Positions 11,101 through 23,946 of a stretch of DNA of 64,000 nucleotides are shown here, piece by piece. The first letter of the stretch is position 1; each line of letters opens with the position of its first letter. The translations under genes were made by a program, and so were the position numbers. The DNA is from Megamerina dolium (taxonomy: Eukaryota > Arthropoda > Insecta > Diptera > Megamerinidae). A model generated the notes under the pieces. That model was not told the DNA's origin. It made no database searches and saw nothing but the letters and a program-made list of their open reading frames with translations. Location of the stretch: NCBI GenBank assembly GCA_963854835.1, contig OY978526.1:19684334-19748333 (forward strand), given 5' to 3'.

Positions 11101-13186
11101 TCCTTTTCTTTCACGAAATGATGATTCTCTACTACCGACTTTATGCATGGATAGGCAATATATATGTGTGTGTATTGTGTATTTATAATTTATTAATTTC
11201 TATAATTGAGTGCGCAATTCAGTAGCCGTATAAGTTCCGTTAATTACTAATGTATGATTTAGCCACATATTTATATTATTTTGTGTTGCATTTGTACAAG
11301 ACAATAATAGAAGAAAAGAAAAGAAGATGAAAAACGAAACGACAAAAAATATAATAATATGTACGTGTAAAAAGCGCAGTGCAAAAGTAGCAAATATTAA
11401 TTGGCTATTCATTCGTACAATTGTTACGCCCCTTAAATGCAAGACAAGTCATTACACGCACTAATGTTTGCTTTACCTCCAGGTTGTTAGTTATTGTCTT
11501 GCAGTATTTATTTTTAAAATTTTTTATTACCATTATTACAAAATATTGCCACATTTCTAAAATTTATGCAATTTTATAATATTATTATAATATTATTTAT
11601 TTTTATAATATTAGCTTTAACATTTATTCGTTTTTACACTTGTGTGGCAACACTAAAATCTCAATAATTTCACCCTTAAATGTACCTGAACTCTAACGCC
11701 GATTATACCGATGACCTATTATCGATTATGGGCGTTGCAATCGATTGTGTGCAATTAAATCAAAAGCCTATATTTTTCAAATGTCAATGTACATGGAATC
11801 AAAGTGAAGTAATAATTTCTTAAAAAAAAAATATGTCGCAAAGTATCACGACCAACTTTCTGCCTCACACTTGGTATTCTATTTGCATAAATAAATTCAG
11901 AAAGGACTACTTTCCTTTTAAAATATTTTATTGATATTACACTATTAATGTGCTAACTCGACATGTTCACGTTGATTGAATGAAAATTACATATTACATG
12001 TAGGCATTAAAAGAAAATTGTTTTTTTTTCTATAATTTACAAATAAAAAATTCAATGCGATATTGGGAATTTCACAATTTTCATCATTTATGTATGTACA
12101 ATTTGCACATACATTTGCACAATGGTGAGCTTTTAAAAGTTGTTAAATTTTTAATTCGACAATTTGATATGCAACATGTTAAAAAAGTATCCGGAATTTG
12201 TCAACACACTGTTGAAGGGCATATTACTGTATGGGCTTCAACTTTTTCAGCGGTTTTTTGTTTTTTTGCCTTTTACGGAAGCTCTAAACATTTTCACAGT
12301 CTTAATTTGAGTTTGAAAATAAAGAAAAAGTCAACGCGAGTCATATCTGATGAATATGATGAATGCTCGATGACATTTGACGAGTTTTTCATCTTGAAAA
12401 TTCATTCACAATTATCATTTTGTATGATGGAAAATACAAAAATTGGGCTTCCATAACTTTAATCTCTTTCTCTATCTCTAACTAACTCTCAAATCCCCCC
12501 TAATGCCCAAATAATATTCTTTGTTGATTTAATCGTCATCCCCAAGTAATGTGGACAAGTATGATTGTTAAAGAAATCTGTCATCATGACTTATTTTCTA
12601 CGACTGTAGCAAATTGTAGATCCATTTCGAAAAACTAATATTGTCAAAATAGTTTTTCATTAAATTTTAATTTTTAACATAACCTCGAACAGCTATTTTC
12701 GAAAGTCGCGAAGGTTCTCCACAATTTCTACGTCATTTTGCTGGTTTATTCATTAATATTTTACGTTAAATAGCGTAATCAAATAGATGTTCGTCTAATA
12801 GACCCTGAAATGGAAATATAAAAGTGCCTAATAAAGTGCAAGATCCATTAAAACAACTTCTGGGTCATTATTTGTAAAATATTTTAGTAGAGAAATCTTG
12901 GAAAAATCGATTTTTTTTTCAAAATGATATCGTTTAAGGAATCTGCTCACTATAAATACGGAATGTCTACTTGTTTACAGTCAGATCGTCAGTGCAGTCG
13001 AAATTTTTTACGTAAAATTTCTTATGCAGTAGATGGACATAATCCACATATTTTCACTTCTCTTCTATATACTCAGAGCCTCACTCAAGTCGGAGGTACT
13101 GAATGCAATATCGTAGGGAAATTTCTATTGGGGGGATTATATTTAACTAGAAATTCACAAATTCGATCGAAAAGGAATCACCGAAA
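8111..13186. other. AT-rich intronic sequence with one strong hairpin
   Basis: About 5 kb with no recognisable coding exon or element. It holds the perfect hairpin at 9803-9865, a CAA run near 10470-10488 and a CAAG/CCAA run near 10674-10702. An ATG-led frame of 133 codons at 12055-12456 has no recognisable domain. Confidence 0.55.
9803..9865. repeat. Perfect 27-bp inverted repeat (hairpin)
   Basis: The left arm at 9803-9829 begins CTTCAAGACACTTAAATATC. The right arm at 9839-9865 is its exact reverse complement over 27 bp. They are separated by a 9-nt loop (TTCAATATC). Pairing stops immediately outside the arms. Confidence 0.95.
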
Positions 13187-13890
13187 GTGAGTTTGATGGT
13201 GAGCGAGGGCAAAACAAAGTATATGCTATCCACGAACAGGCTGATGCGGCGCCTAGAATCCCACGTTGATTCGGACAACTATTCTTTCGAAGTTGTCAAG
13301 AAATTTATTTACCTTGGCACCGCCGTTAACACTGAAAATGATGTCAGCCTACAGATAAAGCGAAGACTCACTCTTGCTAATAGTTCTTACTACGGGCTCA
13401 GTAACCAAATGACGAGTAGAGCCATCTCTCGCCCGACAAAACTGACACTCTACAAGACGCTCATCAAACCCGTGCTGCTCTATGGCGCAGAAGCATGAGT
13501 TGTGTCGCAGACTGATGCAGTTACGCTTGGGGTGTTCCAGAGAAAAATTCTTCGCAAAATCTTCGGACCTATTCGCGTCGGTGACGACTATCGTATTCGA
13601 ATGAACTAAGAACAACGCATCACTATTCAACGTCTGCGGTGGCTAGGCCATGTTGTGCGTATGAATGAAGAAACTCCGGCGAAAAATGTGTTTGAAACGG
13701 AAGCCGCTGGACGACGACGGAGAGGAAGGACCAGGCCGTAGAAAACCTGTCTGCGCTTGGTGTAACTGAATTGGAGAAGGCGCGCACAAAGTAGAGACGC
13801 TTGGAGAGAGCTGCTGCGGTCGGCCGTAACTCGATAACGGGTTGTAATGGCCATATATGATGATGATGTTGATGATGATGATGATGAGAA
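13187..13890 (+). mobile_element. Non-LTR retrotransposon 3' fragment (RTE/CR1-like RT C-terminus), copy 2
   Basis: The frame from 13187 reads EGKTKYMLSTNR, DNYSFEVVKKFIYLGTAVNT, RRLTLANSSYYGLSNQMTSR, KPVLLYGAEA, then after a stop KILRKIFGPIRVGDDYRIR, RLRWLGHVVRMNEETPAKNV and RDAWRELLRSAVTR. It is followed by a GATGAT-type repeat at about 13857-13888, as expected for elements that end in short tandem repeats. It is the best-preserved copy of the family but is interrupted by stops at about 13496 and 13605 and a deletion near 13735. Confidence 0.82.
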
Positions 13891-16308
13891 ATTGACAAAG
13901 TGCTCTATAAACTCTGCACTGATTTTATAGTTAATCTTCAATCTTGCCGCTATGTTTTATTCAATATTTTTTTTGCGCAAAAGAAATGTCATAAAGTGTC
14001 AAAAAATACACTGAAGAAAATTATTTCTGATGCAAAAAAAAAATTCGTTTAAAACACCCTTTACATATATTTACACATAGGTATATCATTTCATTTCTTA
14101 ATTATTACTAATTTTCTTTGTTCTTTGCCGCTCATTTAGAGATTGCCTATTTTTTAAATAACGGTAATTTTAATTCATTTTACTATTTTCATTTTTTTTT
14201 TTTTGCCCCTTTAACAATGCTAAAGACAACATGCAAAGTCCTAATATCGTTTTTTTTTTTTTTTTGCATTTTTGCATCATTAAAGAAAAGAAAAAAACAT
14301 AAAATAAACCGCAAAATTCATTGCAATAGAAGTATCAACAAGCTGGAACAGGTAGGATTATCATAACTCAACGGGTGGGTTAGTTCGATCGTTACTACAT
14401 CCAGATTTGGTTATGCATACGAAACCTCTGTGTACTCATTCTATTTTTATAACTAACCGGTTGATGTTGCATTGTTGGTGGCAAATCAATGTTACACTAT
14501 ACGTTTCAGACCACAATCACTCTATGAAATGATTAATATTCCGAAGTGTCATCATAGTCGACGACCATCGTGTTTACCATCACTTTGCGTACAGACCATG
14601 GTCTATTCTATGGCCAACAAGTGATCTTGTAAGCATTTGTAATCATTTGATATTCTGCATTTAGGTTTAGATGAGCACCACACATGGATGCTTAGTGTGG
14701 TGGTGGTGTCATCAAAATTTTGATTTTATTAATGATGTATTTTTAAATTTTTTTTTTTTTTTGAAATTTTCATGAAACACAGTGCAACATTAAGAGAAGA
14801 AAATTTGTTCAACTACTTTCTTTTCTTTTACTTTCTCCACATTTCTTTTAATCTCAATGCATTTTTTTTATCTGTTCTAATACTTGTTTGTTTGTGGTTT
14901 TACCGACATTCTGACAGCAATAAAACTATTTGTCATACATTTCAAAATAGATCGAATCAATAAAGTACAAAAAAAAAAACCAAGTTATTTTTAATTAGGT
15001 TTAACGTTAACAATTTGATTCTTTTTTTTCTTATTTAGATTAAAAATCTATTTATTTCAACATTATGCTCATTATTTGATTTGAAGCAATCAAATGACCA
15101 TCACCCTCTTTATGCTATGTATTACATCATGTCACTGCTTGCGGTCAAAATAATGTCTAATTGATTATCATTACAAAAAAGGAAAAAAAAAATAGACTAT
15201 AAATAGTTTGAATGTTTGTTTGATTGGCTGTGAGTATTTAGAGTTCATTTAGTGTTAATGGTGTAATTTTGAATTATTATTATTCCACTATATCAAAATT
15301 CTTCTAACTAGAATTATTTTCAAGCATAAGAATGGAAAAGTACGTGCTCGTGCTCGATCAGCATGTTGGTTTTCTTATCTGTTGCCTAGTTGCCATGAGA
15401 GTCCAACTCAACAAAAATTGATATGATTGGAAATTCTTTGGACAGCACTGATTTGTTATGAAAAATGCTTTGGTAAAAGCCTTATGTCAATGCTTCGAGA
15501 GAGAGAGATAGACATTAGATTCAAAATATTGTTTTATGAAATGTGGTTTGCATATTTTGCATTGATTTTTATGCCATTGTCAACAAAAACCAGACGAAAT
15601 TTAGCCCTTTCTAACATTCCGCTCCATAACCATAAACTTGGGAATATGAAGAAAGTGTTGAACATCGTTTTTAATGTTGGAGAATGTTTTCCAAAGCTAC
15701 GGAATAAATGCAGTCTTTCTGAATGTTGAGGATTGATTGCAATAGAAACCAATTTTTATTGAAAGACACAATACTTGATGTTGTGTGCCGGTTCAACAAT
15801 GATTGCACGTTTTCTTTTCCAGCCCATACATGCGTCATACATTCTCCCATACACTGTAATTTCTCCGGGTTTTCTTATATGTTTTCATGTTGTAGTCTTC
15901 TTCCTTTAAAACTATAACCATCGATTTTCGACTTATATTAAGCTATGCAGTCATTTTTTGTGTTGCTTTGGTCAACATTTTTCTCAGTTAATAATAACAA
16001 TTCCAGTGGAAATATTTTTGTGTTCATTTTAACAATGTTCTAGCGCTCACAAAGCTTCCAAAGTTGACCAATTCATTATTATGCAATCTTAAATCACTTT
16101 TTTACTTACAAAGCTTTTTTCGAAAGCTTTAGAAAATGCACGAAATTACAAACTTACTGATTTTTTCTTGTTTGCAATAGATGGCTCTTCAAAAAATAAT
16201 GTCAGTTATTTGGGTCCACCTTGAAAATTATTAGGTCCAGCGTCCGGCATTGCTCTACCTCATCACATATTAAACATTTTTTTAACAGAATTTTTAGAAT
16301 GTGTTTAC
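13891..16308. other. AT-rich intronic sequence, nothing recognised
   Basis: A and T homopolymer runs (14188-14203; 14252-14265; 14748-14762). An open frame of 100 codons at 15427-15729 has no domain that I recognise and no coding context. Confidence 0.55.
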
Positions 16309-16644
16309 GGGTGCTGTAACTCAGTGGTTGGTGTGTTGGCCTTCTGGTCTGTAGGTCGTGGGTTCAATCCCCGGCTAAAGCATAACAAATTTTCATATCG
16401 AAACAATTTTTCTTTCGAACGGTACCCATCTGTCGGCAAGCAATTGGCCATTCTTCCGGCAGTAACAATTTGTCATGGAAAAGCTTTTAAGAGCCATTCG
16501 AAACCGGCTAAAATAATTAACTTCTAATACTGTCCAAAATTTAACACGCACAACACTAATGGAGAGAAGCTCGGCCAAAGAACCCTTCGGAGTTTTAAGT
16601 GCCATTTATTTTTATTTTTATTTATTTATTTTTTTTTTTTTTTT
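16309..16644 (+). mobile_element. tRNA-derived SINE
   Basis: The tRNA-like head starts GGGTGCTGTAACTCAGTGG. It has an A-box-like GTAACTCAGTGGTTGG at 16316 and a perfect B-box-like GGTTCAATCCC at about 16361, with the spacing of a tRNA internal promoter. The body follows with TTTCTTTCGAACGGTACCCA, GGCAAGCAATTGGCCATTC and GAAACCGGCTAAAATAA. The 3' part reads AAGCTCGGCCAAAGAACCC, ending in a TTTA/T-rich tail. Compared with the copy at 34949, the segment around CTCTGTGACAAAGCTCAG is deleted. Confidence 0.85.
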
Positions 16645-18167
16645 GTTTACGGCAAAGTTGTCATAAATTATGAGAGCTAAAATATAGCTGAAAACCAAAT
16701 CCAACAATAATTCTCGAGATGTTTAGACATTATAGACATGAAAATGCTTTTCTAACTTTAAATGTGTTGATTTATTACAAATATTAATCATTCAAAAAGT
16801 GCTTTGGAATCCATTTTATGCTACAGCGCCCAACTTCTATGTATCTTAACACATTGACCATATGCGGGTAAAAAAGCTTTTACAAGTTATCTGTTTGGAA
16901 TGAAAAATGGTCCTAAGAGTCATTTATTGCCTAAAAAACCCCATAATTAAATGGTGAAATGGCATTCGATCTTCGACTGTGGACGAAAGTGCTGATTGAA
17001 CGAATTCTCATTTGGTATTATGACGCTCATTCGATGAAAAATAGCGCTATTGTGAATTTCACTAGATTGGGTTGGATTTTCTTCCATCAGTGAACCGAGT
17101 CTTTCCAGATGTTTGGTACTCAAGACCATAGACCTGCATGAAATTAATAAAAATTGTTTAAAATTAATGTTTAGTTACCAAAAAATACTTGAATTTTCAG
17201 CAATTTCTCACACTATGCCACAGCAACGAAAGCAAAATTGTGTTCGACAGAAAATTCGATACTCAACGAAAATTTCGGCAGGGTTGCATTGCACATAATA
17301 TGACATTTGACATTCGATCTTCGATAACTTCGATAACTTGGAAAAATCGAATGCAATTCATAATAAGAGCCTCTGGCTTCTCTATCGATCGTGTAGCTCG
17401 GGCATCAATATTTTTGTTTCTCTACCTTGACAGTCTAAAATCTCAAATCAGTCATAATGCTTTTGAATTGAGCTTTGTGGCATCTTCTAGTCATAGACAA
17501 AAATTTAAAAAACAGAGAAGCTCTGTATTGATTTCATATTTCGAAAAGTCACAAGTGGTTTATAGCTGTATTTTAACCAATACACACACACAAAATATAC
17601 ATACACACTAGGTATTCTATTCACAACGATCGTGACAAAGCATTATTCCAATTTACATACATTTCTCTTCTTATGACAAGAAAATCGAAAATGGAGGCTA
17701 TTTGAGCCATATAGCCTTTGAAGGTATTTGAGGCATATATAATTATGATATAATTATGCTCTTACTATTTTATTTGAGTGAATAATCAGCAATGTCCAAT
17801 TATGAAAAATCAATAATTTCCAATAGAATATGCCTGCATTAAAAAGAGGATTCCATTTTTTAAGTGTATTTCGTAGAAGGACTTTAATGAAATGAAGAAT
17901 GAACATTAGTTATTCGTTATTAGTCTTACATAAAATACATGGAACACATTTTATTTGCTCTTTTCTTTTTTTTAGATTATTGAAGTGTTTTAATTAGAAA
18001 TAGTAATGCCTACAACATAACTTGAAAAGGTACTCAAGCCAATATTTGATCACCATTTGATATGATATCATCTAGCCAACCATCAGCATTACAGCATCAA
18101 TTTAATTATACAGATGGTATATTATATACATTCTCATGTACACAAGCACATTTGTGTTATATACAAT

Positions 18168-18172
<5 letters not shown>

Positions 18173-18208
<36 letters not shown>
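18173..18208. repeat. (TG)18 microsatellite
   Basis: Uninterrupted TG dinucleotides. Confidence 0.98.
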
Positions 18209-18210
<2 letters not shown>

Positions 18211-19246
18211 TATACATATGTATCTGCATCCCCTTATTTTCGAATATCTAACTTTAATTGCGCATTTTTAGGAACATGCGCAACACACCACAGCTTGTGT
18301 CCCCTTCACAGTCGGGGTGCATTGAATGTTGTTGTTGTTATTGTTCATATGCTATTCGTGCTGCTGTTTCTGCCTTGCTTGTAACTGACTGACTGACTTT
18401 TCTTTTCAACATCGATATCATTATCATCATTGTCTCTCGTTCTCGCCAATTGATTTGGTTCAATTATTGTTGTTGTTGTTGTTTTTATTATTATACGTTT
18501 CTTGGTTATGCTATATGTATGTATATCTACTATAAAGCATGTAGCATGTAATACAATGCAGTAAAAACAGCAGCGGCAAAAAACAAAAAACAAAAAAAAA
18601 AATAATGAAGAAAAAAAAAAAAAAGATGCCGATACCGATACCGCCATCGCTTATTTTATGCTGACTAATCCAGGAGATAGGCGTGGTTCTCCATACATAC
18701 ATTTATATTCATACACACACACACTTGCATCAACATGATTGATTAAAGTTTTATTTGATTATTTTCTTCTTCAACATTTATTTTTTTTTTCCGCCGTGCT
18801 CTCTCTCTCGTGTTATGTACCTATGTATGATGTTGTTGTAACATAACAAAAAAAAAGCAACAACGGAATTTGAGTACCTTTTACCTTTCACAGCCGTCGC
18901 TGTAAGCGTCACAGCCACTACCAGATGGTCTTAACGTTACAAAAAAAAAAAAAAAAGTAATGAAGAGCTAAATTCAAGCCAAATGACAAAATTCTAGATA
19001 TATTTTATATATATGTACATGTATATAGTGGAAAAATGTGTACATGCCTACTTGAAAATTCCATTAAAGAAAATAAGAAATGCTCAGTTTCCATTGAGAA
19101 CTTATTTACAAACAAACAAAAAAAAGAAAATGTCGCCTGTTCTATGACATTTTCATTTAAATTCCAATATAATAGAAAGAAGAGCTCCCCTATGCTGACT
19201 GCTGGTGGTGCTGATATATGAAAAGAAGAGGATGAGTTTTCTCTGT

Positions 19247-19250
<4 letters not shown>

Positions 19251-19278
<28 letters not shown>
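19251..19278. repeat. (TG)14 microsatellite
   Basis: Uninterrupted TG dinucleotides. Confidence 0.98.
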
Positions 19279-19281
<3 letters not shown>

Positions 19282-20544
19282 TCGGAATAAAATTTCTACT
19301 ACAAGGCTTGCACTACCTTTCATTTATTATCATTCAAGAAATTTCCTAATATAAAATCATTTTAATTAAGCCATCACCAAATTCTTTTGTACTACACAGA
19401 AGCAAAAATGCAACTGAAGTATTGTTTAGTACAATAATTGTTGCAATCATTGAGACATTCTCGTATATTTCGTCATTTCACTTTATTTTTGATTTCATCA
19501 CACAGTTTGGCTATTTTCTCTTATATTTTATTTCACTATTTTCCCTTTTACGGCTTAGCAAATCAATTTTTTTTTTTTTTTTTTTTTTTTTGAAATTCTG
19601 AATATTTTCCAAATAAAAAATATTTGTAGTAGTTGCTAAAATTTTATCCTTCTAATAGATGAGATTATCTATGGTCGCAGATTTAATTCTTCTTTTTTTT
19701 GTTTTTTGTTTTTACAAAACGGTGTAACCACCGCCGCCTATTTCTGGTCACACAATTATGATGAACTCTGCTCAATGTAATCGACTCAAAAAAAATTCAG
19801 TACCTGTCTCTACCTGCCACATTCGCACTTTGCTGCCATCTTTCGGGTGCATCATAATCTTTGGAATTTGATTTTTCGAACTGTTTGTTTATTTGTGTGT
19901 GTTTAATATTTTCTTTCAAGTTGTTGACTTGTTAAAGGATTAACTGCATATAACTGGACGGCAGCGTTAATAATGCATCATTAACGCTTTAATTTGATTT
20001 TTGCATGAATTTGCAAAAAAAAAAGACGACCACATCTTTGGTATTTTGTAGATTTTCTTGTGAGTTGTATTTTTGAATAAAATCTGTCTTAAAGATGTTA
20101 AGAGCTTTCTGTGAAATAAAGTGCAATTATTTCAATCAACAATCAATATTTTATGAAATTTTTAACTCTTTAAAAATACAAATTTGCACATTTGCCATTG
20201 TTATTAAATCAAATTGTATAATTTACTCTTTATTATATATCCATAAAACCAAAATTCATATTTATATGCCCTTACTTCATTATTGATTTCTTGTGGAAGA
20301 GCTATTAAAGATTTCTCAACAACGCATACGCCATTTTGTTTGGTTATTATACAATAGTTTTACATCATTTTTAATAGCGTAATCCACTTAATGTATCTCT
20401 GATTTGAGATTGAGACGAAACTTCTCCAAAATGACACAAAATCATCTGAAACGAAAAAGTGACTTAGGAGCATTTTTGATCATATTCGAAATGGTGGACA
20501 AAGATTAAATTAGATTATTATGACCGCCCTCTCTTTGAGAGGAC

Positions 20545-20830
20545 CCACTCAGCTCTTCCAGTACTGTTGTGCTTATGAAATTTTTTTGTTAAAATTAGAA
20601 GGTATGTATATACTTTAACTAGCTGCAGAGCTCTCTTAAGACATCATTTTTTCTGAGCCTTGTAACGGAGCTTTTGTACAAGCTTTTTCATGGCAAATTC
20701 TTACTGTCGGAAGAATTGCCAATTACCTGTCAACAGATGGGCACCGTTCGAAAGAAAAAAAATATTCTTGATATTAAAGTTGTCTCAGCTGAGGATCCTA
20801 TTCACCAACCACTGGGCTACGACACCCACT
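20545..20830 (-). mobile_element. tRNA-derived SINE, degenerate copy
   Basis: Reverse strand: head remnant GTGTCGTAGCCCAGTGGTTGG (A-box region), body GAACGGTGCCCATCTGTTGAC, GCCATGAAAAAGCTT, and a 3' part ending near CAGTACTGGAAGAGCTGAG. The B box is damaged. The copy is more diverged than those at 16309 and 34949. Confidence 0.7.
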
Positions 20831-21186
20831 AAAAATGCTGTACATAAGAAGGTGTAAAAAATCATAAACACAACACAATTACACAAAACGCTTACAACAG
20901 TACTTTGGATAATGTATAAATCAACTTGATTAGAGGACGATCAGAGTTATGGACCTGAACCTGCAGTTGAGCTCGTAACAATGCGGTGAAGGCAAATTCC
21001 AAAAGTTGGATAGGAATTTTTCATCACTCGAGATGGCCACTTGTGGATAAGCAAGGTCTCTCTTAGGTTACCCATAGGCAGTGAAGCAAAATGGTTTCTC
21101 ACTCTGGGATGGTAAATTCCGGCAATTTTAGATAGCACTCAGTAAAATGGAGACTGATATCAGAGAGCACGTTAATATTGTGTTTT

Positions 21187-21365
21187 GAAGATATACTTAC
21201 TTACTTATGTGGCCATTACCAATAATCGATTTAGGCTTCGCCAGCCAACTCTTTCCTTCGCTAGTTGGCTCCAGTTAGAGATTGCAAGCGCTGACAAGTT
21301 CTCCAGTACTTGGTCTTTCCACCAGAGGTTAGGTCTGTCTCTTCTGTGTCGTCCATCAGCGGGTT
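21187..21365 (-). mobile_element. Non-LTR retrotransposon 3' fragment (RTE/CR1-like), copy 3
   Basis: Same family as 6842 and 28845: the reverse strand carries the QVLENLSAL-type block, then GCCACATAAGTAAGTAAGTA, the AAGT-repeat tail. Only the last ~170 bp is present. It is bracketed by diverged direct repeats (GCAATTTTAGA...CACTCAG...AAAATGG...CGTTAATATT at 21120-21180 and 21443-21500), suggesting a local duplication or an insertion into a repeat. Confidence 0.68.
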
Positions 21366-21728
21366 ATAAATATAAATATAAATATAATCCCAGTTTCAGT
21401 CTAGGATAGAAAATTCAGCTGGCTGACTGCACTAATAACAAGCAATTTTAGAAACCACTCAGCAAAATGGGACTTAGTGTAGGACGTGACGTTAATATTT
21501 ACCGATTGTGCATAGAAGAGATAGAGGAAGCAATAAAAATTAGTTTTCAGAGACTTAGGTTCAATCTGTAACTCCGCCATCACAGAGTTCTCCTTCTTGA
21601 ACATATTCAAACTCCTGAAGTGTCACCTATTCTCCCCTTCGCTCGATTTGGGACTATTTCACTACGTCACTGCTGTCGGTTCAGTACACGTCGATTCGAA
21701 CCGAGCACACTTCAGCTTATAGCCTCAA

Positions 21729-21730
<2 letters not shown>

Positions 21731-21780
<50 letters not shown>

Positions 21781-22440
21781 CTAACAAGCTTTTTTTATTG
21801 GATTATTCTAAATTACTTGGAAACTAACAATAAGTAATCAAATCTTAGAAACTAACTAAAATTATGTGATATTCCCAACGTTCCATCACAATTTGTTGAG
21901 TCGCGAGGTATAGCAATTCCACAGCATATTCAGTGTGTCTTTTCTTTTTAATCGACTATGCCCCGTGCTCAGCAACAGTTGCCTAGCAAGGGGATTCGGA
22001 TGATTGTGTAATTTTTGAATGTAGCTTCTGCAGGACATTGCAACTTCCTCAGGAATTGTGGGTACACTTAAATCTCGATGGATGTTAATGTTACTCATAT
22101 ACCAAGGCGCGTTTACAATAATTCGCAGACACTTGGATTGTATTCGCTGCAATTTTTCAATATTTGAGGAAGATGCGGTGCCCCAAAACTGAATACCATA
22201 AGTCCAAATTGGCTTCAGGATTGCTTTATATAATAGCGCTTTGTATTCAAGATTCAACTTTGATCTTTTGTGTAACAGCCACCATAACTGATTCATTTTA
22301 AGCTTGATCTGAGTTTTCTTTGCCTCTATGTGATTTTTCCATGTCAGCCTTCTGTCGAGGTGAATACCCAAGTACTTTGTTGAGGAACATTGTGGAACTG
22401 ATTGCCCATTAATATTAAGTGGAGGACATGTATCTAGCCT
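21731..22440 (-). mobile_element. 5'-truncated Jockey-clade retrotransposon (ORF2 C-terminus) with long poly(A)
   Basis: A reverse-strand open frame encodes the end of a Jockey-type reverse transcriptase: KYLGIHLDRRLTWKNHI, LLYKAILKPIWTYGIQFWG, EKLQRIQSKCLRIIVNAPWY and SVPTIPEEV. It ends in a 3' UTR and a 50-nt poly(A), seen as T at 21731-21780. A perfect 10-bp target duplication AGCCTCAAAG flanks it (21721-21730 and 22441-22450; possibly 11 bp with a leading T). The 5' truncation therefore lies just before RLDTCPPLN. The open frame continues into flanking DNA, which does not resemble Jockey. The frame across the retained part is unbroken, so the insertion is comparatively recent. Confidence 0.9.
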
Positions 22441-22450
22441 AGCCTCAAAG

Positions 22451-23760
22451 TGATACCCAAAACTCAACAAAACCTTATTTTCACATGAATAAATTGCAAT
22501 CGTGCGCAGAGTTGACACTCACGAGCTAAGCCAGATCTATACAAGTCCCCTCGCGACATAATTTTTTAAATATTTTAGATGATAAATGTGGAAAAAATCG
22601 ATTTTTTGAAAATGTAACTCAGGTGAACCCCTTTTGAATGGGTAAACAATTATGGGTGAGTGCGTTGCGATCATAAATTCTCACTGAGCCCTTGCAGAGA
22701 ATCTCATGGCAAGATGTCATTGTTTGAAGGCACAATTTGGGGTCTTAGTCTACCTACCACAAGCGCCGAGAGGTGAGAGAAGAACAACTTTTGTAAACAG
22801 TTAAAAGTGTGGAGGTTTGATGGTCATTCGAAGATTTCTATAACATTTTAGTAATAATCACTGTGGCACTAATAATTAAAAAAATTGTTCTTCATGAAAG
22901 ATGAAATAAAATTGAGATCAGTATTTGTTGAAAACACTGTACTTTTCGTATAGACAGCGCTATGTCGTAGAAAACAGTGGGAAGAAGGTTTTTATTATTT
23001 ACAATTAAATTTAAATATACTAAGTCAACAATAAAGTTAAGCTAATAACTGTTTCTCACACAAAAAGTGTTAACATTTTGTGTTGGTCGTTGTCGTTTTT
23101 CTCATTTTTTTGCTTTGTCTCACTCATGTTGAGAGTATCCATGCTTGTCCGTCAGACGACTTGTGTGCTTTCTTATCTGGTGCAAATGCTTATCAGTAGT
23201 GTACATTTGAAACAAACAAAATACTAATATAAGAACAATAGAAAAACATGAAATTAAAACTAGAGAAAACGTAGAAGAAGAAGAAGAAGAAGAAGAAAAA
23301 CACCATAACAAATACGCAAACAGATATATTATGGGCTTTTTTGCGCAACACCAATGAGAGCAACCAAAAGCGCACACACTAACTGAATATGTAGTCTCTT
23401 AAAATCTACAACTTAATAAAGACGGTTTCTTATTTTTAATACCAAAAAAACAACAAGAGTTAATTAATTTAAATTAAATTGGAGTTATCAGACAATAAAT
23501 ACATACATAATTATAGTAATACAAATTAAAGTGATCCGATCTCAGTGATTGTCGCGTGTATGTGTAATTTTAGTGTGAATTTGTCTAAAACAAGAAAAAT
23601 CGTTGTAATGAAGACATACATTCATAAAGTATGTTTCAAAATATATTTTATTTTTTTTTTCGTTCTCGATTCTCTCTTGCAATTTAGATATATTTCTTAT
23701 GCGTTTGGTTTTCCCCTATATGAAAGGAAATAAAATATAATTTTCCTCGATTGTTTACAG
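22451..23760. other. Intronic sequence before the DLG exon, nothing recognised
   Basis: AT-rich, with (GAA)8 at 23273-23296. Ends in the pyrimidine-rich acceptor of the exon at 23761. Confidence 0.6.
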
Positions 23761-23946
23761 GAAAGCGAAATTGTTGAAGTTTTGTGGAAGCAAGATGTCG
23801 ATTTGGGTTATAGTCTTAATCCAGCACATCTTTTGAATGGATCCGATGCTAATGCCAATGGTGCTGGTGGTGGTCTAGAATCGAACATCGCCTCTGAGGA
23901 TCATTTTGAAAAATTGAAAGCCTTGGAGGAGCTTAAATTGGATAAG
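23761..23946 (+). CDS. cnc: cnc (CncC/Nrf2) internal coding exon with the DLG Keap1-binding motif
   Basis: Internal exon of 186 nt (62 codons). It is preceded by a pyrimidine-rich tract and TTTACAG and followed by GTAAGT; both boundaries are phase 0. The protein begins ESEIVEVLWKQDVDLGYSLN. WKQDVDLG is the conserved DLG (latch) motif of the Neh2 domain of Nrf2/CncC, which docks on the Kelch domain of Keap1. An Asn/Gly/Ala linker follows, then a charged helix-like stretch, FEKLKALEELKLDK, at residues 49-62. This corresponds in position to the lysine-bearing helix between DLG and ETGE that Keap1-Cul3 ubiquitinates in Nrf2. In frame, the upstream sequence meets a TAA at 23731 before any ATG, so translation must begin in an earlier exon outside or unrecognised in the window. 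Identification comes from reading the motif; no alignment was run. Confidence 0.92.

Larger units (their letters stand above)
16645..20544. other. AT-rich intronic sequence with microsatellites
   Basis: Includes (TG)18 at 18173-18208, (TG)14 at 19251-19278 and a 25-T run at 19567-19591. ATTCGATCTTCGA occurs twice, near 16963 and 17310. An open frame of 140 codons at 17189-17611 starts at TTG and shows no domain. No gene was recognised. Confidence 0.55.
1..23760 (+). other. Presumed cnc upstream intron or 5' region (no coding exon recognised)
   Basis: No convincing host coding exon was found before the acceptor at 23760. Because the first visible exon cannot contain the start codon, this stretch is presumed to be intron, possibly including non-coding first exons or promoters that cannot be recognised by eye. 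The content is AT-rich sequence with element remnants (listed separately) and microsatellites. Confidence 0.6.

Noticed and set aside
12055..12456. ATG-led open frame of 133 codons
   Set aside because: No recognisable domain, no splice or codon evidence, and surrounding DNA is AT-rich intron. A frame of this length is expected occasionally in tens of kilobases.
16316..16385. Possible functional tRNA gene
   Set aside because: A and B boxes are present, but the sequence continues into the SINE body, recurs in several copies with the same body and lacks a clean acceptor stem. It is the SINE head.
16963..17325. Repeated ATTCGATCTTCGA motif as possible element ends
   Set aside because: The two copies are in direct orientation, only about 13 bp long, and no other terminal structure supports an element.
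17189..17611. Open frame of 140 codons
   Set aside because: Begins at TTG rather than ATG, ends in a CACA-repeat stretch and shows no domain. Judged a chance frame.
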